The notes beneath the pieces are model-generated. The model was not told where the DNA came from. It ran no database searches and was given only the letters and a program-made list of their open reading frames with translations. From assembly GCA_020848745.1 (NCBI GenBank), contig JADLHM010000073.1, forward strand, positions 1 through 40,835: a stretch of 40,835 nucleotides of DNA. Reading direction: 5' to 3'. This document shows, one piece after another, positions 17,714 through 25,601 of this stretch; positions within the stretch are counted from its first letter, which is position 1; every line of letters starts with the position of its first letter. Both the position numbers and the translations under genes were made by a program. This stretch comes from Deltaproteobacteria bacterium (GTDB lineage: Bacteria > Desulfobacterota > Binatia > UTPRO1).

Positions 17714-19194
17714 CGCGCCAGATGTCGCGTTCTTCGCGTGCCGCCCTCGTGCTCGCGTGCGCGGCTTCCGTGGCGGTCGGGTGCGCGCCGCGCGGCGCGC
17801 TCTTCGGCGCGAGCCGGTCGACGCCGCCGTCGATCGGGCCGCCGGCGGCCGCGGTCACGATGCCGCGGGTCACCGAGCGGGTCCTCGCGAACGGCCTCAC
17901 GGTGCTCGTCTCGGAGTACCACGCGCTGCCGATCATGCGCTTCCACCTCCTCCTCCCCGGCGGTGCGGCGTACGATCCGGCCGGCAAGGAGGGCGTCGCC
18001 GAGCTCACGGCCGAGCTCCTGGACCAGGGCACGATCCGGCGTAGCGCCGAGGACCTCGCGCGCGAGGTCGAGTTCCTCGGCGGCCAGCTCGGTGCCGATG
18101 CCGGCACCGACTTCTCCACGGTCGGGGGGGAGTTCCTGAGCAAGGATTTCGATGCCGGTCTCGATCTCTTCAGCGACGTGGTGTTGCATCCTGCCTTCCG
18201 CGCCGACGAGCTGAAGCGCACGCGGGGCCTCATGCTCGCCGGCCTCGTCTCCGGACGCGACAACCCGGCCACGGTCGCCGAGACTTGCTACGCGCGCTGG
18301 CTCTACGGCGCGCACCCCTACGGCCACCTCTCGCGCGGCACCGAGGGGAGCGTGCGGCGTCTCGGCGGCCCCGACGTGCAGCGTTTCTACGCGCGGCACT
18401 ACGTGCCCGACCACGCCATCCTCGTCGTGATCGGGGACGCGCCGAGCGCCGACATCCTCGCCAGGGTCGAGCGCGCCTTCGGCGGATGGAAGCGGGGCGG
18501 AGCGGCGGTCGAGCCGCCGGCGGCGCCGAGCCGCATCAGCGGTCGGCGCATCCTGCTGGTCGACAAGCCCGACGCCACCCAGACCCACATCCGCATCGGC
18601 AACATCGCGATCGCCCGTACCGATCCGAGCTACGTGGCCGCCAACGTCACCAGCACGATCCTCGGCGGCGGGTTCGGGGCGCGGCTGATCGACGAGCTGC
18701 GCGTGAAGCGGAGCCTCACCTACGGCGCGTGGAGCGGCTTCGCCGCGCGTAAGGCGCCGGGCGATTTCCGGGTCGGCACGTTCACCAAGGTCGAGACGAC
18801 GGGCGAGGCGCTCGAGGTCGCGCTCGGCGTGCTCGACGGCTTCGCGGCGAAGGGCGCGACGTCCGAGGAGCTGGCGCGGGCGCAGAGCCTGCTGACGGGC
18901 CAGTTCCCGAAGCAGCTCGAGACGCCGGGCGCCGTCGCGGGGAAGCTCGCGGAGCTCGCCGGGTTCGGGCTCCCGCGGAGCGATCTCGAGGCCTATCCGG
19001 CGCGCGTGAACGCGACCTCGCTCGCGGACGTGGCGCGTCTCGCCCGGCGCTGGGTGCCGACCGCCGACGCCGCGATCGTCGTCGTGGGCCCGGCCGAGCG
19101 CATCGCGCCGCAGCTCGCGAAGTTCGGGACGGTGGAGCGAACGACGCCCGCCGGCTGCGAGGGGCCGCAGGCGCCGACGGCGGCGGGTCGCTGA
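17710..19194 (+). CDS. M16-family lipoprotein, predicted non-catalytic partner
   Basis: The product is 494 aa. The N-terminus has a hydrophobic stretch ending AVGC, a plausible lipobox, so membrane tethering is likely. The position corresponding to HxxEH reads GVAELTAELL: both zinc-binding His residues are gone. A glycine-rich loop (GGGFGARLIDELR) is retained in the second half, as in the non-catalytic subunits of MPP-type heterodimers. With the coupled upstream active subunit this suggests an active/inactive heterodimer held at a membrane. The substrate is unknown; signal or lipoprotein-type peptides and misfolded exported proteins are candidates. Confidence 0.92.
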   Translation: MTRQMSRSSRAALVLACAASVAVGCAPRGALFGASRSTPPSIGPPAAAVTMPRVTERVLANGLTVLVSEYHALPIMRFHLLLPGGAAYDPAGKEGVAELTAELLDQGTIRRSAEDLAREVEFLGGQLGADAGTDFSTVGGEFLSKDFDAGLDLFSDVVLHPAFRADELKRTRGLMLAGLVSGRDNPATVAETCYARWLYGAHPYGHLSRGTEGSVRRLGGPDVQRFYARHYVPDHAILVVIGDAPSADILARVERAFGGWKRGGAAVEPPAAPSRISGRRILLVDKPDATQTHIRIGNIAIARTDPSYVAANVTSTILGGGFGARLIDELRVKRSLTYGAWSGFAARKAPGDFRVGTFTKVETTGEALEVALGVLDGFAAKGATSEELARAQSLLTGQFPKQLETPGAVAGKLAELAGFGLPRSDLEAYPARVNATSLADVARLARRWVPTADAAIVVVGPAERIAPQLAKFGTVERTTPAGCEGPQAPTAAGR

Positions 19195-19635
19195 GACGCA
19201 GCAGTTCGATCACGCAGCGGAGGCTCGCTCTGGCGCGCGCTGTCTTCGTTCGGTGTCGGCGGTGGGGTGAGTCCGCGATGGCCCTTCGCCGGGATCATGC
19301 CACCCGGCGCGTAGGGCCCGCCGGTGCCGGCCTGGCTTGCGCACCCTCTCCGAGGGCACGGCGAGCGAGCTGCGGTTCCCCGAGCCATCGCGGACCCACC
19401 CCACCGCCGAAGCGTCGCAGCACGGACCAAGCGATCGGCGCCCCGACCCGCTCGCCTGCGGCCACCGCCTCCGAATTGCTCCGCCGCGTGAGAATCGAAC
19501 CGAGACACTACCGGCCGCCGGGCGCGCTTGCTCCCATTCGCGCGAATCGGCGGGCGGGAAATTCCGGCGGCGGCGAATCGGCTTCCGCGAAGCCGGCGAT
19601 TCCGCCGCGGCACGGCGCGTGCTCGTGCCCCCGGC
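19195..19635. other. Gene-free stretch carrying a long inverted repeat
   Basis: Between the M16 pair and the flavoprotein gene, no convincing frame or Shine-Dalgarno site is present. The notable content is the 25-bp inverted repeat described separately (19258-19408). The sequence near 19495 superficially resembles a tRNA T-loop, but no cloverleaf can be built. Confidence 0.6.
19258..19408. repeat. 25-bp near-perfect inverted repeat around a 101-bp core
   Basis: The left arm, 19258-19282, begins GGCGGTGGGGTGAG. The right arm, 19384-19408, is its reverse complement with one mismatch (24/25). The arms enclose 101 bp containing small GC-rich stems and no frame. The size (151 bp) and terminal inverted repeats would fit a MITE-like or REP-like element, or a structured RNA. 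No target-site duplication is obvious at the outer edges. Confidence 0.6.
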
Positions 19636-21291
19636 ATGCGCGATAGCCCGCTCGAGCAGAACGAGAGTCATGCCGCGGCCGTCCGGAGCCATCCCGACCG
19701 TTTCCGGCGCCCGGTGGCCGAGGGGTACGACGTCGTGGTGGTGGGCGCCGGGCCCGGGGGGCTCGTCGCCGCGGCGCTCGCGGCCCGCGCCGGCAAGCGC
19801 GTGCTCGTGCTCGACGGCCACTACGTCGCCGGCGGCAACGCCACGGTGTTCCGGCGCAAGCGCTGGGAGTTCGACGTGGGCATCCACTATCTCGGCGACT
19901 GTCAGCCGGGCGGGCTGATCCCGCGCATCCTGGAGGCGTGCGGTGCGCGCGGGGTGCGGTTCCTGCCGATGGACCCGGAGCTCGAGCAGCTGAGCTTCCC
20001 CGACTTCGACTTCTGCATCCCGCGCGACCGCGCCGAGTTCGAGGCGCGGCTGCTGGCCCGCTTCCCCGCCGAGGCCCGCGGCATCCGCCGCTGGTTCCGC
20101 TTCCTCCGCCAGGTCGAGCGCGTCACGACCGCGATGTCCTCGGGCGTGCGCTGGCGGGAGATCCTCGCGCTGCTCCGTTCGCCCCTGGTGCTCCGCTACG
20201 GTCGCGGCCCGCTCGGGCGGTTGCTCGACGACTGCACGAGCGATCCGCGGCTGCGCGCGGTGCTCACCGCGCAGAACGGCACCTACGCGATCGACCCGGC
20301 GCGCGTGTCGGCGGTGCTGCACGCGGGATTGCAGAACCACTACTTCGTGAGCGGCGGCTGGTACCCCGAGGGCGGGGGCCAAGTCCTCGCCGACCGCCTG
20401 GCGGAGGCGATCGAGGCCGCGGGCGGCGAGATCCGCCTGCGCTCGCGCGTGCGCCGCATCCACGTGGAGGACGGCCGCGTGACCGGCGTGACGTTCGACA
20501 ACAAGCATCTCGGGACGGTCCGAGTGGCGGCGCCGATCGTCGTCAGCAACGCCGACTTGAAGCGCACCGTGCAGGAGCTCGTCGGCGCCGAGCACTTCCC
20601 GCCCGAGGTCGTCGAACGCGTCCGGCGCTTCGAGATGGCGCTCCCGCTCTTCGTCGTCTTCCTCGGGCTCGACGTTCCGGCCGAGCGCTTGCCCTACGGC
20701 AACGTCAATCGCTGGTGGTTCGGCGACTACGATTTCGCGGCCGCCTACGCGCGCGTCACGCGCGGCGAGATGCCGGACGTCCCGTTCCTCTACGTCGCGA
20801 CCGCGTCGCGCAAGGATCCGACGAACACGCGGCTCGCGCCGCCCGGGCACACGAACCTCCAGCTGATGACGATCGCCCCGCCGCAGCTCGCCTTCTGGGG
20901 CGTGAGCGCGCAGGAGGTGGTGGACGGTACCTACGAAGCGAACGAGGGCTATCAGGCGGTGAAGCACGCGCTCATGGAGCGGCTGATCGCCGCCGCCGAG
21001 CAGGTCGTTCCGGGCCTCGGCGCGCACATCGTCTATCGCGAGGCCGCGACGCCCCTCACGCACACGCGCTACACCGGCTCGACCGGCGGCACCTCGTACG
21101 GCATCGCGGCGACCCCCGGGCAGTTCCTCGAGCGGCGGCCGGGCGCGGCGACGCCGGTCGAGGGGCTCTTCCTCGCGGGCGCCTCGACGCGGGCCGGACA
21201 CGGCATCGTCGGGGCGATGACCTCCGGGGTGCAGGCGGCCGACCGCCTGCTCGGGGACGGCTGCGCCGCCCGCATCCTCGGATCGCGCTGA
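19636..21291 (+). CDS. FAD-dependent carotenoid isomerase / retinol saturase-like oxidoreductase
   Basis: The product is 551 aa from ATG 19636. The FAD-binding Rossmann motif VVVGAGPGGLVAAALAARAG is near residue 35, followed by GGNATVFRRKRWEFDVGIHY as in the CrtI/CRTISO/RetSat family. The C-terminal FAD motif GLFLAGASTRAGHGIVGAMT closes the fold. Family members saturate, desaturate or isomerise polyene chains. No phytoene synthase or other carotenoid gene is nearby, so it cannot be assigned to carotenoid synthesis; retinoid or polyprenoid-like substrates are possible. An upstream extension of the frame to 19528 is Arg-rich and unlikely to be real. Confidence 0.88.
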   Translation: MRDSPLEQNESHAAAVRSHPDRFRRPVAEGYDVVVVGAGPGGLVAAALAARAGKRVLVLDGHYVAGGNATVFRRKRWEFDVGIHYLGDCQPGGLIPRILEACGARGVRFLPMDPELEQLSFPDFDFCIPRDRAEFEARLLARFPAEARGIRRWFRFLRQVERVTTAMSSGVRWREILALLRSPLVLRYGRGPLGRLLDDCTSDPRLRAVLTAQNGTYAIDPARVSAVLHAGLQNHYFVSGGWYPEGGGQVLADRLAEAIEAAGGEIRLRSRVRRIHVEDGRVTGVTFDNKHLGTVRVAAPIVVSNADLKRTVQELVGAEHFPPEVVERVRRFEMALPLFVVFLGLDVPAERLPYGNVNRWWFGDYDFAAAYARVTRGEMPDVPFLYVATASRKDPTNTRLAPPGHTNLQLMTIAPPQLAFWGVSAQEVVDGTYEANEGYQAVKHALMERLIAAAEQVVPGLGAHIVYREAATPLTHTRYTGSTGGTSYGIAATPGQFLERRPGAATPVEGLFLAGASTRAGHGIVGAMTSGVQAADRLLGDGCAARILGSR

Positions 21292-21363
21292 CGCTGCCCG
21301 CGCCGGCGCGCGCACCCGCCGACCGTCAGATCGACCGCGATTCCGGCGCCGGGCCATGCCACA

Positions 21364-21399
21364 TTGACACCTGGGTGGGTAGTCAATACACCTGTATGC
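21364..21399 (+). promoter_or_regulatory. Candidate leaderless promoter and operator of the first TA pair
   Basis: A consensus -35 TTGACA (21364-21369) is followed after 17 bp by TACACC (21387-21392), a poor -10. Transcription would start at about 21399, one base before the antitoxin ATG, and there is no Shine-Dalgarno sequence there. The perfect inverted repeat ATACA-CC-TGTAT (21386-21397) overlaps the -10 and is a natural site for autorepression by the RHH antitoxin. Confidence 0.5.
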
Positions 21400-21630
21400 A
21401 TGAAGCGCACCACCCTGGTGCTGGAGGACGCCTGCATCGACGGCGTCCGCGAGCTGGCGCGCCGCGAGGGCCGGCAGCTCTCGGACGTCGTGAACGAGCT
21501 CCTCGCCGACGGTCTGCAACGTCGTCGAGCGCGGCGGGCGCGTGCGTTCGCGCTGCCGAGCTTCTCGATGGGGCGGCCCAGGGTCAATCTCGGCGATCGG
21601 AACGCGCTCGAAGCCTTGATGGACTCGTGA
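21400..21630 (+). CDS. Ribbon-helix-helix antitoxin (VapB-like)
   Basis: The product is 76 aa from ATG 21400. The opening MKRTTLVLEDACIDGVRELA fits the beta-strand and first helix of a CopG/Arc-type ribbon-helix-helix, and QLSDVVNELLADGL the second helix. The remaining ~35 residues would bind and block the toxin. It ends 7 nt before the PIN toxin gene. The usual role is neutralising the toxin and repressing the operon through the upstream palindrome. An upstream start at 21364 would run through the promoter and is less likely. Confidence 0.82.
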   Translation: MKRTTLVLEDACIDGVRELARREGRQLSDVVNELLADGLQRRRARRARAFALPSFSMGRPRVNLGDRNALEALMDS

Positions 21631-21637
21631 CCACGCG

Positions 21638-22084
21638 GTGTCGGGTCTCGTCGACACGAACGTGTTGCTCTACGGCGCCAACGCGGATGCCGACGAGTAT
21701 GCCGTCGCCCGCGTGTTTCTGAGCGCCGTGGGACGGGCACCGGACCCTTGGTACCTGACCGACGGTATCGTCTACGAGTTCCTGCGCGTCGCGACCCATC
21801 CGAAGGTGTTCCCGCAACCACTCACGTGGCGCGATGCGCTCGCGTTCCTCCAACCGTTCCTCGAGGCGGCCAACGTCCACGTGTTGCGCGCTACCGACGC
21901 GCACTGGGCGCTCCTGCCGCGCGTCCTCGAGCGCCTGACCCACCCGAGCGGGAATCTCTTCTTCGACGTGCGTACGGTGGTGACCATGCGCGAGCACGGC
22001 CTGCGGCGCATCTACACGACCGACGTCGATTTCCTCCAGTTCGACGACCTCGAGGTCGTGAACCCTCTGCGCGCCGCGCGCTAA
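21638..22084 (+). CDS. PIN-domain ribonuclease toxin (VapC family)
   Basis: The product is 148 aa from GTG 21638. It is a predicted Mg-dependent RNase that cleaves specific RNA, often tRNA. The acidic site is visible: LVDTNVLLY (Asp6), IVYEFLR (Glu47), NLFFDVRT (Asp110) and TTDVDF (Asp129, Asp131). The NLFFDV...YTTDVDFLQF ending is typical of the TA-system VapC subgroup often seen with RHH antitoxins. All four acidic positions are intact, so the toxin is probably active. It converges with the DUF1566 gene 97 bp downstream. Confidence 0.88.
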   Translation: MSGLVDTNVLLYGANADADEYAVARVFLSAVGRAPDPWYLTDGIVYEFLRVATHPKVFPQPLTWRDALAFLQPFLEAANVHVLRATDAHWALLPRVLERLTHPSGNLFFDVRTVVTMREHGLRRIYTTDVDFLQFDDLEVVNPLRAAR

Positions 22085-22180
22085 AGTCGACGACGGTACG
22101 TCGGCCGCGTGCGCACCTGCCGTCGCGCGCACGAGCGACGCCATCGCCGAGGGCTCCCACCGCGGGGGCGGACGGAGGAC

Positions 22181-22897
22181 CTACAAGCCGCCGCGCACCG
22201 CTCGCACCATGCTCGTCTGGTGCGTGTAGTTGTAGAAGACGTAGCCGGTTCCGAAGTGCACGGTCCAGGCGAACCTCGGCAAGCCCGGCACGTTGGTGCT
22301 CGCCCAGTACAGGGAGCCGTTGGTCGGCCCGAACCCCGGCGGGATGCAGGGGTTCTCCGCGCACGGGTACCCTTGCGACAGGATCGTCTCGAGCTCGCCG
22401 CGCGTCGGCAGCCGCCAATCGCACTGGCCGGCGAAGCAACCGCCGTTCAATGTCGCGAGGAAGGTGGTGAAGACGGCTCCGTCCGCCGCCGGTGAGGTCA
22501 TCGAGGTCGCGCTCCAATCGTAGAAGTCGTCTTTATCGTGCACGCCGCCGTCGTCGGTCTTCATCTCCCACTGGAGGCCGGTGAGGTTGTCGACGACGGT
22601 CGTCCCGGCGACCTCGACGAAGCGATCCGTGTCGCAGCTCGATCCGGTGCCGAGCGCCTGGGTCCAGAGCTTCGCCCATGCCGCCTGGTACTTGACGCGG
22701 CACTTGCCGACCGCGGCGGAGAGCTTGTCGTGATCGCCCGTCGCCACGACGACGCTCGCGGCCTTCTGCTCGCAGGCGGCGAACCGGGCGGCCGCCGAGA
22801 CGCGGCCCTTCTGACAGGCAGCTTCAGGGTCGCCGGCCGCGAGGGCGATGGACGCGGAGGCGACCGAGAGGATCAGGACGATCGCCGGGCGGAACAT
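22181..22897 (-). CDS. Exported DUF1566-domain protein with Cys-pair N-terminal region
   Basis: The product is 238 aa with a signal peptide (residues 1-20, ending LA-AG). Residues about 27-95 are helical with spaced cysteines (CQKG, ACEQK, KCRVKY), a module I associate with repetitive exported proteins of this lineage. Residues about 98-238 form a DUF1566 (Lcl-type) domain: VVDNLTGLQWEMK, then CDWRLPTRGELETIL, and the ending TSMVRAVRGGL. DUF1566 is a lectin-like fold often found in secreted or surface proteins. The gene starts 28 bp after the stop of the lamin-tail protein and is probably cotranscribed with it. No ligand can be named. Confidence 0.85.
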   Translation of the reverse strand: MFRPAIVLILSVASASIALAAGDPEAACQKGRVSAAARFAACEQKAASVVVATGDHDKLSAAVGKCRVKYQAAWAKLWTQALGTGSSCDTDRFVEVAGTTVVDNLTGLQWEMKTDDGGVHDKDDFYDWSATSMTSPAADGAVFTTFLATLNGGCFAGQCDWRLPTRGELETILSQGYPCAENPCIPPGFGPTNGSLYWASTNVPGLPRFAWTVHFGTGYVFYNYTHQTSMVRAVRGGL

Positions 22898-22925
22898 CCT
22901 CGGGGTGGCTTCGTCCGGGGGTGCC

Positions 22926-25439
22926 TCAGTCGTCGTCGAAGCGCAGCGCCTGCGCGATGTCGAGCGTCCCGACGACGGGCAGGGCCACGTCCATGTTGAC
23001 GTTCGGGGCGACGATGCTGGCGGGACCGTTCTCCGTCCACGCGCCGCAGTCGAAGGGCTTGCCCGGGAGCGTCACGACCGTTTGCGCGCCGCCCTGCCGG
23101 GGATTCAGGATCGTGCTCTTGGCGATTGCGGTCGTGAAGGCGGTCTCGACGGTCGGGGCCGGCGAGTAGTCGGCGTCCTCGCACGGCGTGACGCCGTCCG
23201 GTGTCTGCGCCGCCGTCGCGCGGACGCGGATCACTGCCGCTCCCGCGCCGGAGTCGCCGGCGCCGGCGCCGACCGTGATCGTCGGCGTGCCGTTCGCGCC
23301 GAGCCCGGCGCTGTCGACGACGAGGTCCACGTCGTAGTTGGTGCCGCCGTCGCAGTCGATCTCGCCGGCATGCGCGGGATCCTGCTCGATGCGGAGGCAC
23401 ACGCGTCCGGGGCCGGCGATGGAGGGGACGCTCGCGCCGATGTACGCCGTCGCCGTCAGGTAGAGCGCCGTCCTGCCGTTGACGTCGGGGATGCCGGCCT
23501 CGAGGTGGAGCGGTCCGGGGTTGAAGTTCCCCTGGGTGCCGTTGTTGATGCCGAACGTCGGTGTGACGCTGAGCCAGCTCGACTCTCCGTCGTCCGTCAC
23601 CATCGAGGTCGACGGCCCCGGCGCGACGCTGAAGTCGAGCGCCCCGAGCAGCGAGCCCGTGAGGCAGACGCATCCGAAGCAGGTCTCGCCGGGGGCGCAC
23701 TCCGCGTCCGCTTCGCAGGCCTCGCCGGCGACGGGATCGATGATGCCGTCGCCGCAGCGGCGCAGCGTGCAGTCGGTGCGGCACGCCGCGTCCGGCGCGT
23801 CGGAGTTGGCGGCGCCGTCGTCGCATTGCTCGCCCGCGGTCGTGACGCCGTCGCCGCAGAAGAGCTCGGGGCAGTGCAGGTCCTGGCCGGGGTTCTCGCG
23901 GCCCGGCGAGTCCGAGAACTCCGTGCACGTGAGGTCGAAGAGGCCGGCGTCCGTGCAACTGCCGGAGAGGTCCCATTCGGCGGTGCTGGTGGCACGGCCG
24001 ATCTGGCTGCGCTTCTCGAACGAGACGCCGGTCTTGAAGCCCTGGTCGACGCCCGCGCTGTACGGCGTCACCTGGAAGAGCGGCCCGAAGCTGCCGACGC
24101 CGGGCACGGTGCCCTCGTAGCTGACGGCATCCGCGAGCCCGCCCTGCGGATCGAGCAGCAGGATCCCGTCGGGACACTGCCACCCGTTCGAATTGAGGAA
24201 GTCTCCGTTCTGGAGGTTCGTCTCGGTGCTCGGCGCCGGGAGCACGAGATCGCAGTCGCCGGCCGCGACGTGGCGTGCCGACGTGTAGCTGAAGCACGCC
24301 ACCACGAACCCGACGCCGAGGCCGGTATCGTCGGGGACGATCGTGCCCGCCGGGATGACCGACGTGAAGTTGGCATTGCCCGTCGTGACGCCGACGAAGC
24401 CCGTGAAGCCGCAGCCGCTGTTGCCTTCGACCGCCACGATCGCGTAGCCGCCGAGATCGGTCCCGGCGGGCGCCGCGATCTCGACGAACTCGTCGCGGTC
24501 GATGTTCCCGCCCTGGGCGATGTCGTCGTAGTCGAATTCGTTGATCCAGGGCTTCACCGCCGCGCCGACGCAGGTTGAGCCGACGCAGACGTCGCCGCTC
24601 GTGCAGAGGTCGCCGTCGGTGCACGGCCCGCCGTCCTCGGCCGCGCAGGTCGCCGAGCAGCAGTCGCCGTCGACGACGTTGCCGTCGTCGCATTGCTCGC
24701 CGGGGTCGACGATGGCGTCGCCGCACGCCTCGACGGTGCAGTCGGCGCGACAGCCATCGCCCGGTGCGATGTTGCCGTCGTCGCAAACTTCGGTGCCGGA
24801 CGTGACGCCGTTGCCGCACGCGGTCGGCGTGCAGTTGGCGTCGCACCCGTCGCCGCTCTGCAGGTCACCGTCGTCGCACACCTCGTTCGGGTCGACGATG
24901 CCGTCGCCGCAGATCGGCTGGCACGCGACGGTCGGGCCCTTGCCGCCGATCCGGCTGGCCTCGTTGGCCTTGAAGGTCGTGAAGCGGCCGCAGTAGCGCG
25001 TGTCACCGATCCGGAGCCGCACCTCGGCGAAGTCGACGGGACCCGTGAGCGGCGAGAGGGCCGCGCCCTTCATCTTGATGGCGAGCTTGCCGCCCTTGTA
25101 CGTGATGCGTTGCACGCCGCCCGCGGCGCCGAGCTTGTCCTTGTACGCGAAGCCGCCCCCGGCGATCGCCCAGTTGGCGCAGGGAAGGCTGATCTCGGTT
25201 TTCACCTGGCTCGACGACGAGAGCCGCAGCGCCGAGGTCGCGGGGCAGAGCGGGTTCGTGAGCGCGTAGAGTTCCGGGTCCTTCACGAAGCCGATGCTCG
25301 TGGATGGCGGCTTGCCGGGCTTCGCCTTGACGTTCAGCGTACGGCCGCCGACGAGGGTCGTCTGGGCGTCGGCAACGGAGGCCAGCAGGAGGCCGGCGGC
25401 GAGGGTGGCTCCGAGGAGCGAGCGCGGGCGCATGAACAT
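22926..25439 (-). CDS. Large exported protein: Binatia-type domain, DUF4215 repeats, lamin-tail domain
   Basis: The product is 837 aa. ATG 25439 has GGAGG 10 nt upstream; the signal peptide ends near residue 25 (ADA-QT). Domains in order: residues about 30-155 form the ~120-aa domain shared with the C-terminus of the 533-3919 protein. Residues about 176-266 hold three DUF4215 Cys repeats of the CGDGIVDPNEVCDDG type. Residues about 297-470 form a lamin-tail-like domain (WINEFDYDD...DRDEFVEIAAP). Two more Cys repeats (about 575-645) and a C-terminal beta-rich domain of ~200 aa that I do not recognise follow. It is presumably a surface or secreted structural or binding protein. First gene of a pair with the DUF1566 protein. 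Confidence 0.87.
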   Translation of the reverse strand: MFMRPRSLLGATLAAGLLLASVADAQTTLVGGRTLNVKAKPGKPPSTSIGFVKDPELYALTNPLCPATSALRLSSSSQVKTEISLPCANWAIAGGGFAYKDKLGAAGGVQRITYKGGKLAIKMKGAALSPLTGPVDFAEVRLRIGDTRYCGRFTTFKANEASRIGGKGPTVACQPICGDGIVDPNEVCDDGDLQSGDGCDANCTPTACGNGVTSGTEVCDDGNIAPGDGCRADCTVEACGDAIVDPGEQCDDGNVVDGDCCSATCAAEDGGPCTDGDLCTSGDVCVGSTCVGAAVKPWINEFDYDDIAQGGNIDRDEFVEIAAPAGTDLGGYAIVAVEGNSGCGFTGFVGVTTGNANFTSVIPAGTIVPDDTGLGVGFVVACFSYTSARHVAAGDCDLVLPAPSTETNLQNGDFLNSNGWQCPDGILLLDPQGGLADAVSYEGTVPGVGSFGPLFQVTPYSAGVDQGFKTGVSFEKRSQIGRATSTAEWDLSGSCTDAGLFDLTCTEFSDSPGRENPGQDLHCPELFCGDGVTTAGEQCDDGAANSDAPDAACRTDCTLRRCGDGIIDPVAGEACEADAECAPGETCFGCVCLTGSLLGALDFSVAPGPSTSMVTDDGESSWLSVTPTFGINNGTQGNFNPGPLHLEAGIPDVNGRTALYLTATAYIGASVPSIAGPGRVCLRIEQDPAHAGEIDCDGGTNYDVDLVVDSAGLGANGTPTITVGAGAGDSGAGAAVIRVRATAAQTPDGVTPCEDADYSPAPTVETAFTTAIAKSTILNPRQGGAQTVVTLPGKPFDCGAWTENGPASIVAPNVNMDVALPVVGTLDIAQALRFDDD

Positions 25440-25524
25440 GAAGGGAGAACCTCCGTCGGCGAATGTTGGCGCGCGGTTACGGGAAACTGCCCGATCGGTC
25501 AAGACGCACAGCGTTACGCGCGGC

Positions 25525-25575
25525 CCCGCCGTCACTTTGCCGGCGCGGCACAGGCGCCGGCAAAGTGACGGCGGG
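25525..25575. terminator. 22-bp perfect palindrome between two leftward units
   Basis: The left arm 25525-25546 (CCCGCCGTCACTTTGC...) and right arm 25554-25575 are exact reverse complements around a 7-nt loop. The palindrome begins 27 bp beyond the acyltransferase stop and lies upstream of the lamin-tail gene start. It is the strongest hairpin seen in the window. No T-run follows on either strand, so it may be a Rho-assisted terminator, an RNA-processing or stabilising structure, or a repeated element. Confidence 0.7.
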
Positions 25576-25601
25576 CGGCGCGCCCGTGGGGACGGCGTCC
25601 C

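Noticed and set aside
19488-19520. T-loop-like sequence (GGTTCGATTC on the minus strand)
   Set aside because: The flanking bases do not form a T-stem, and no acceptor, D or anticodon arms can be built around it.
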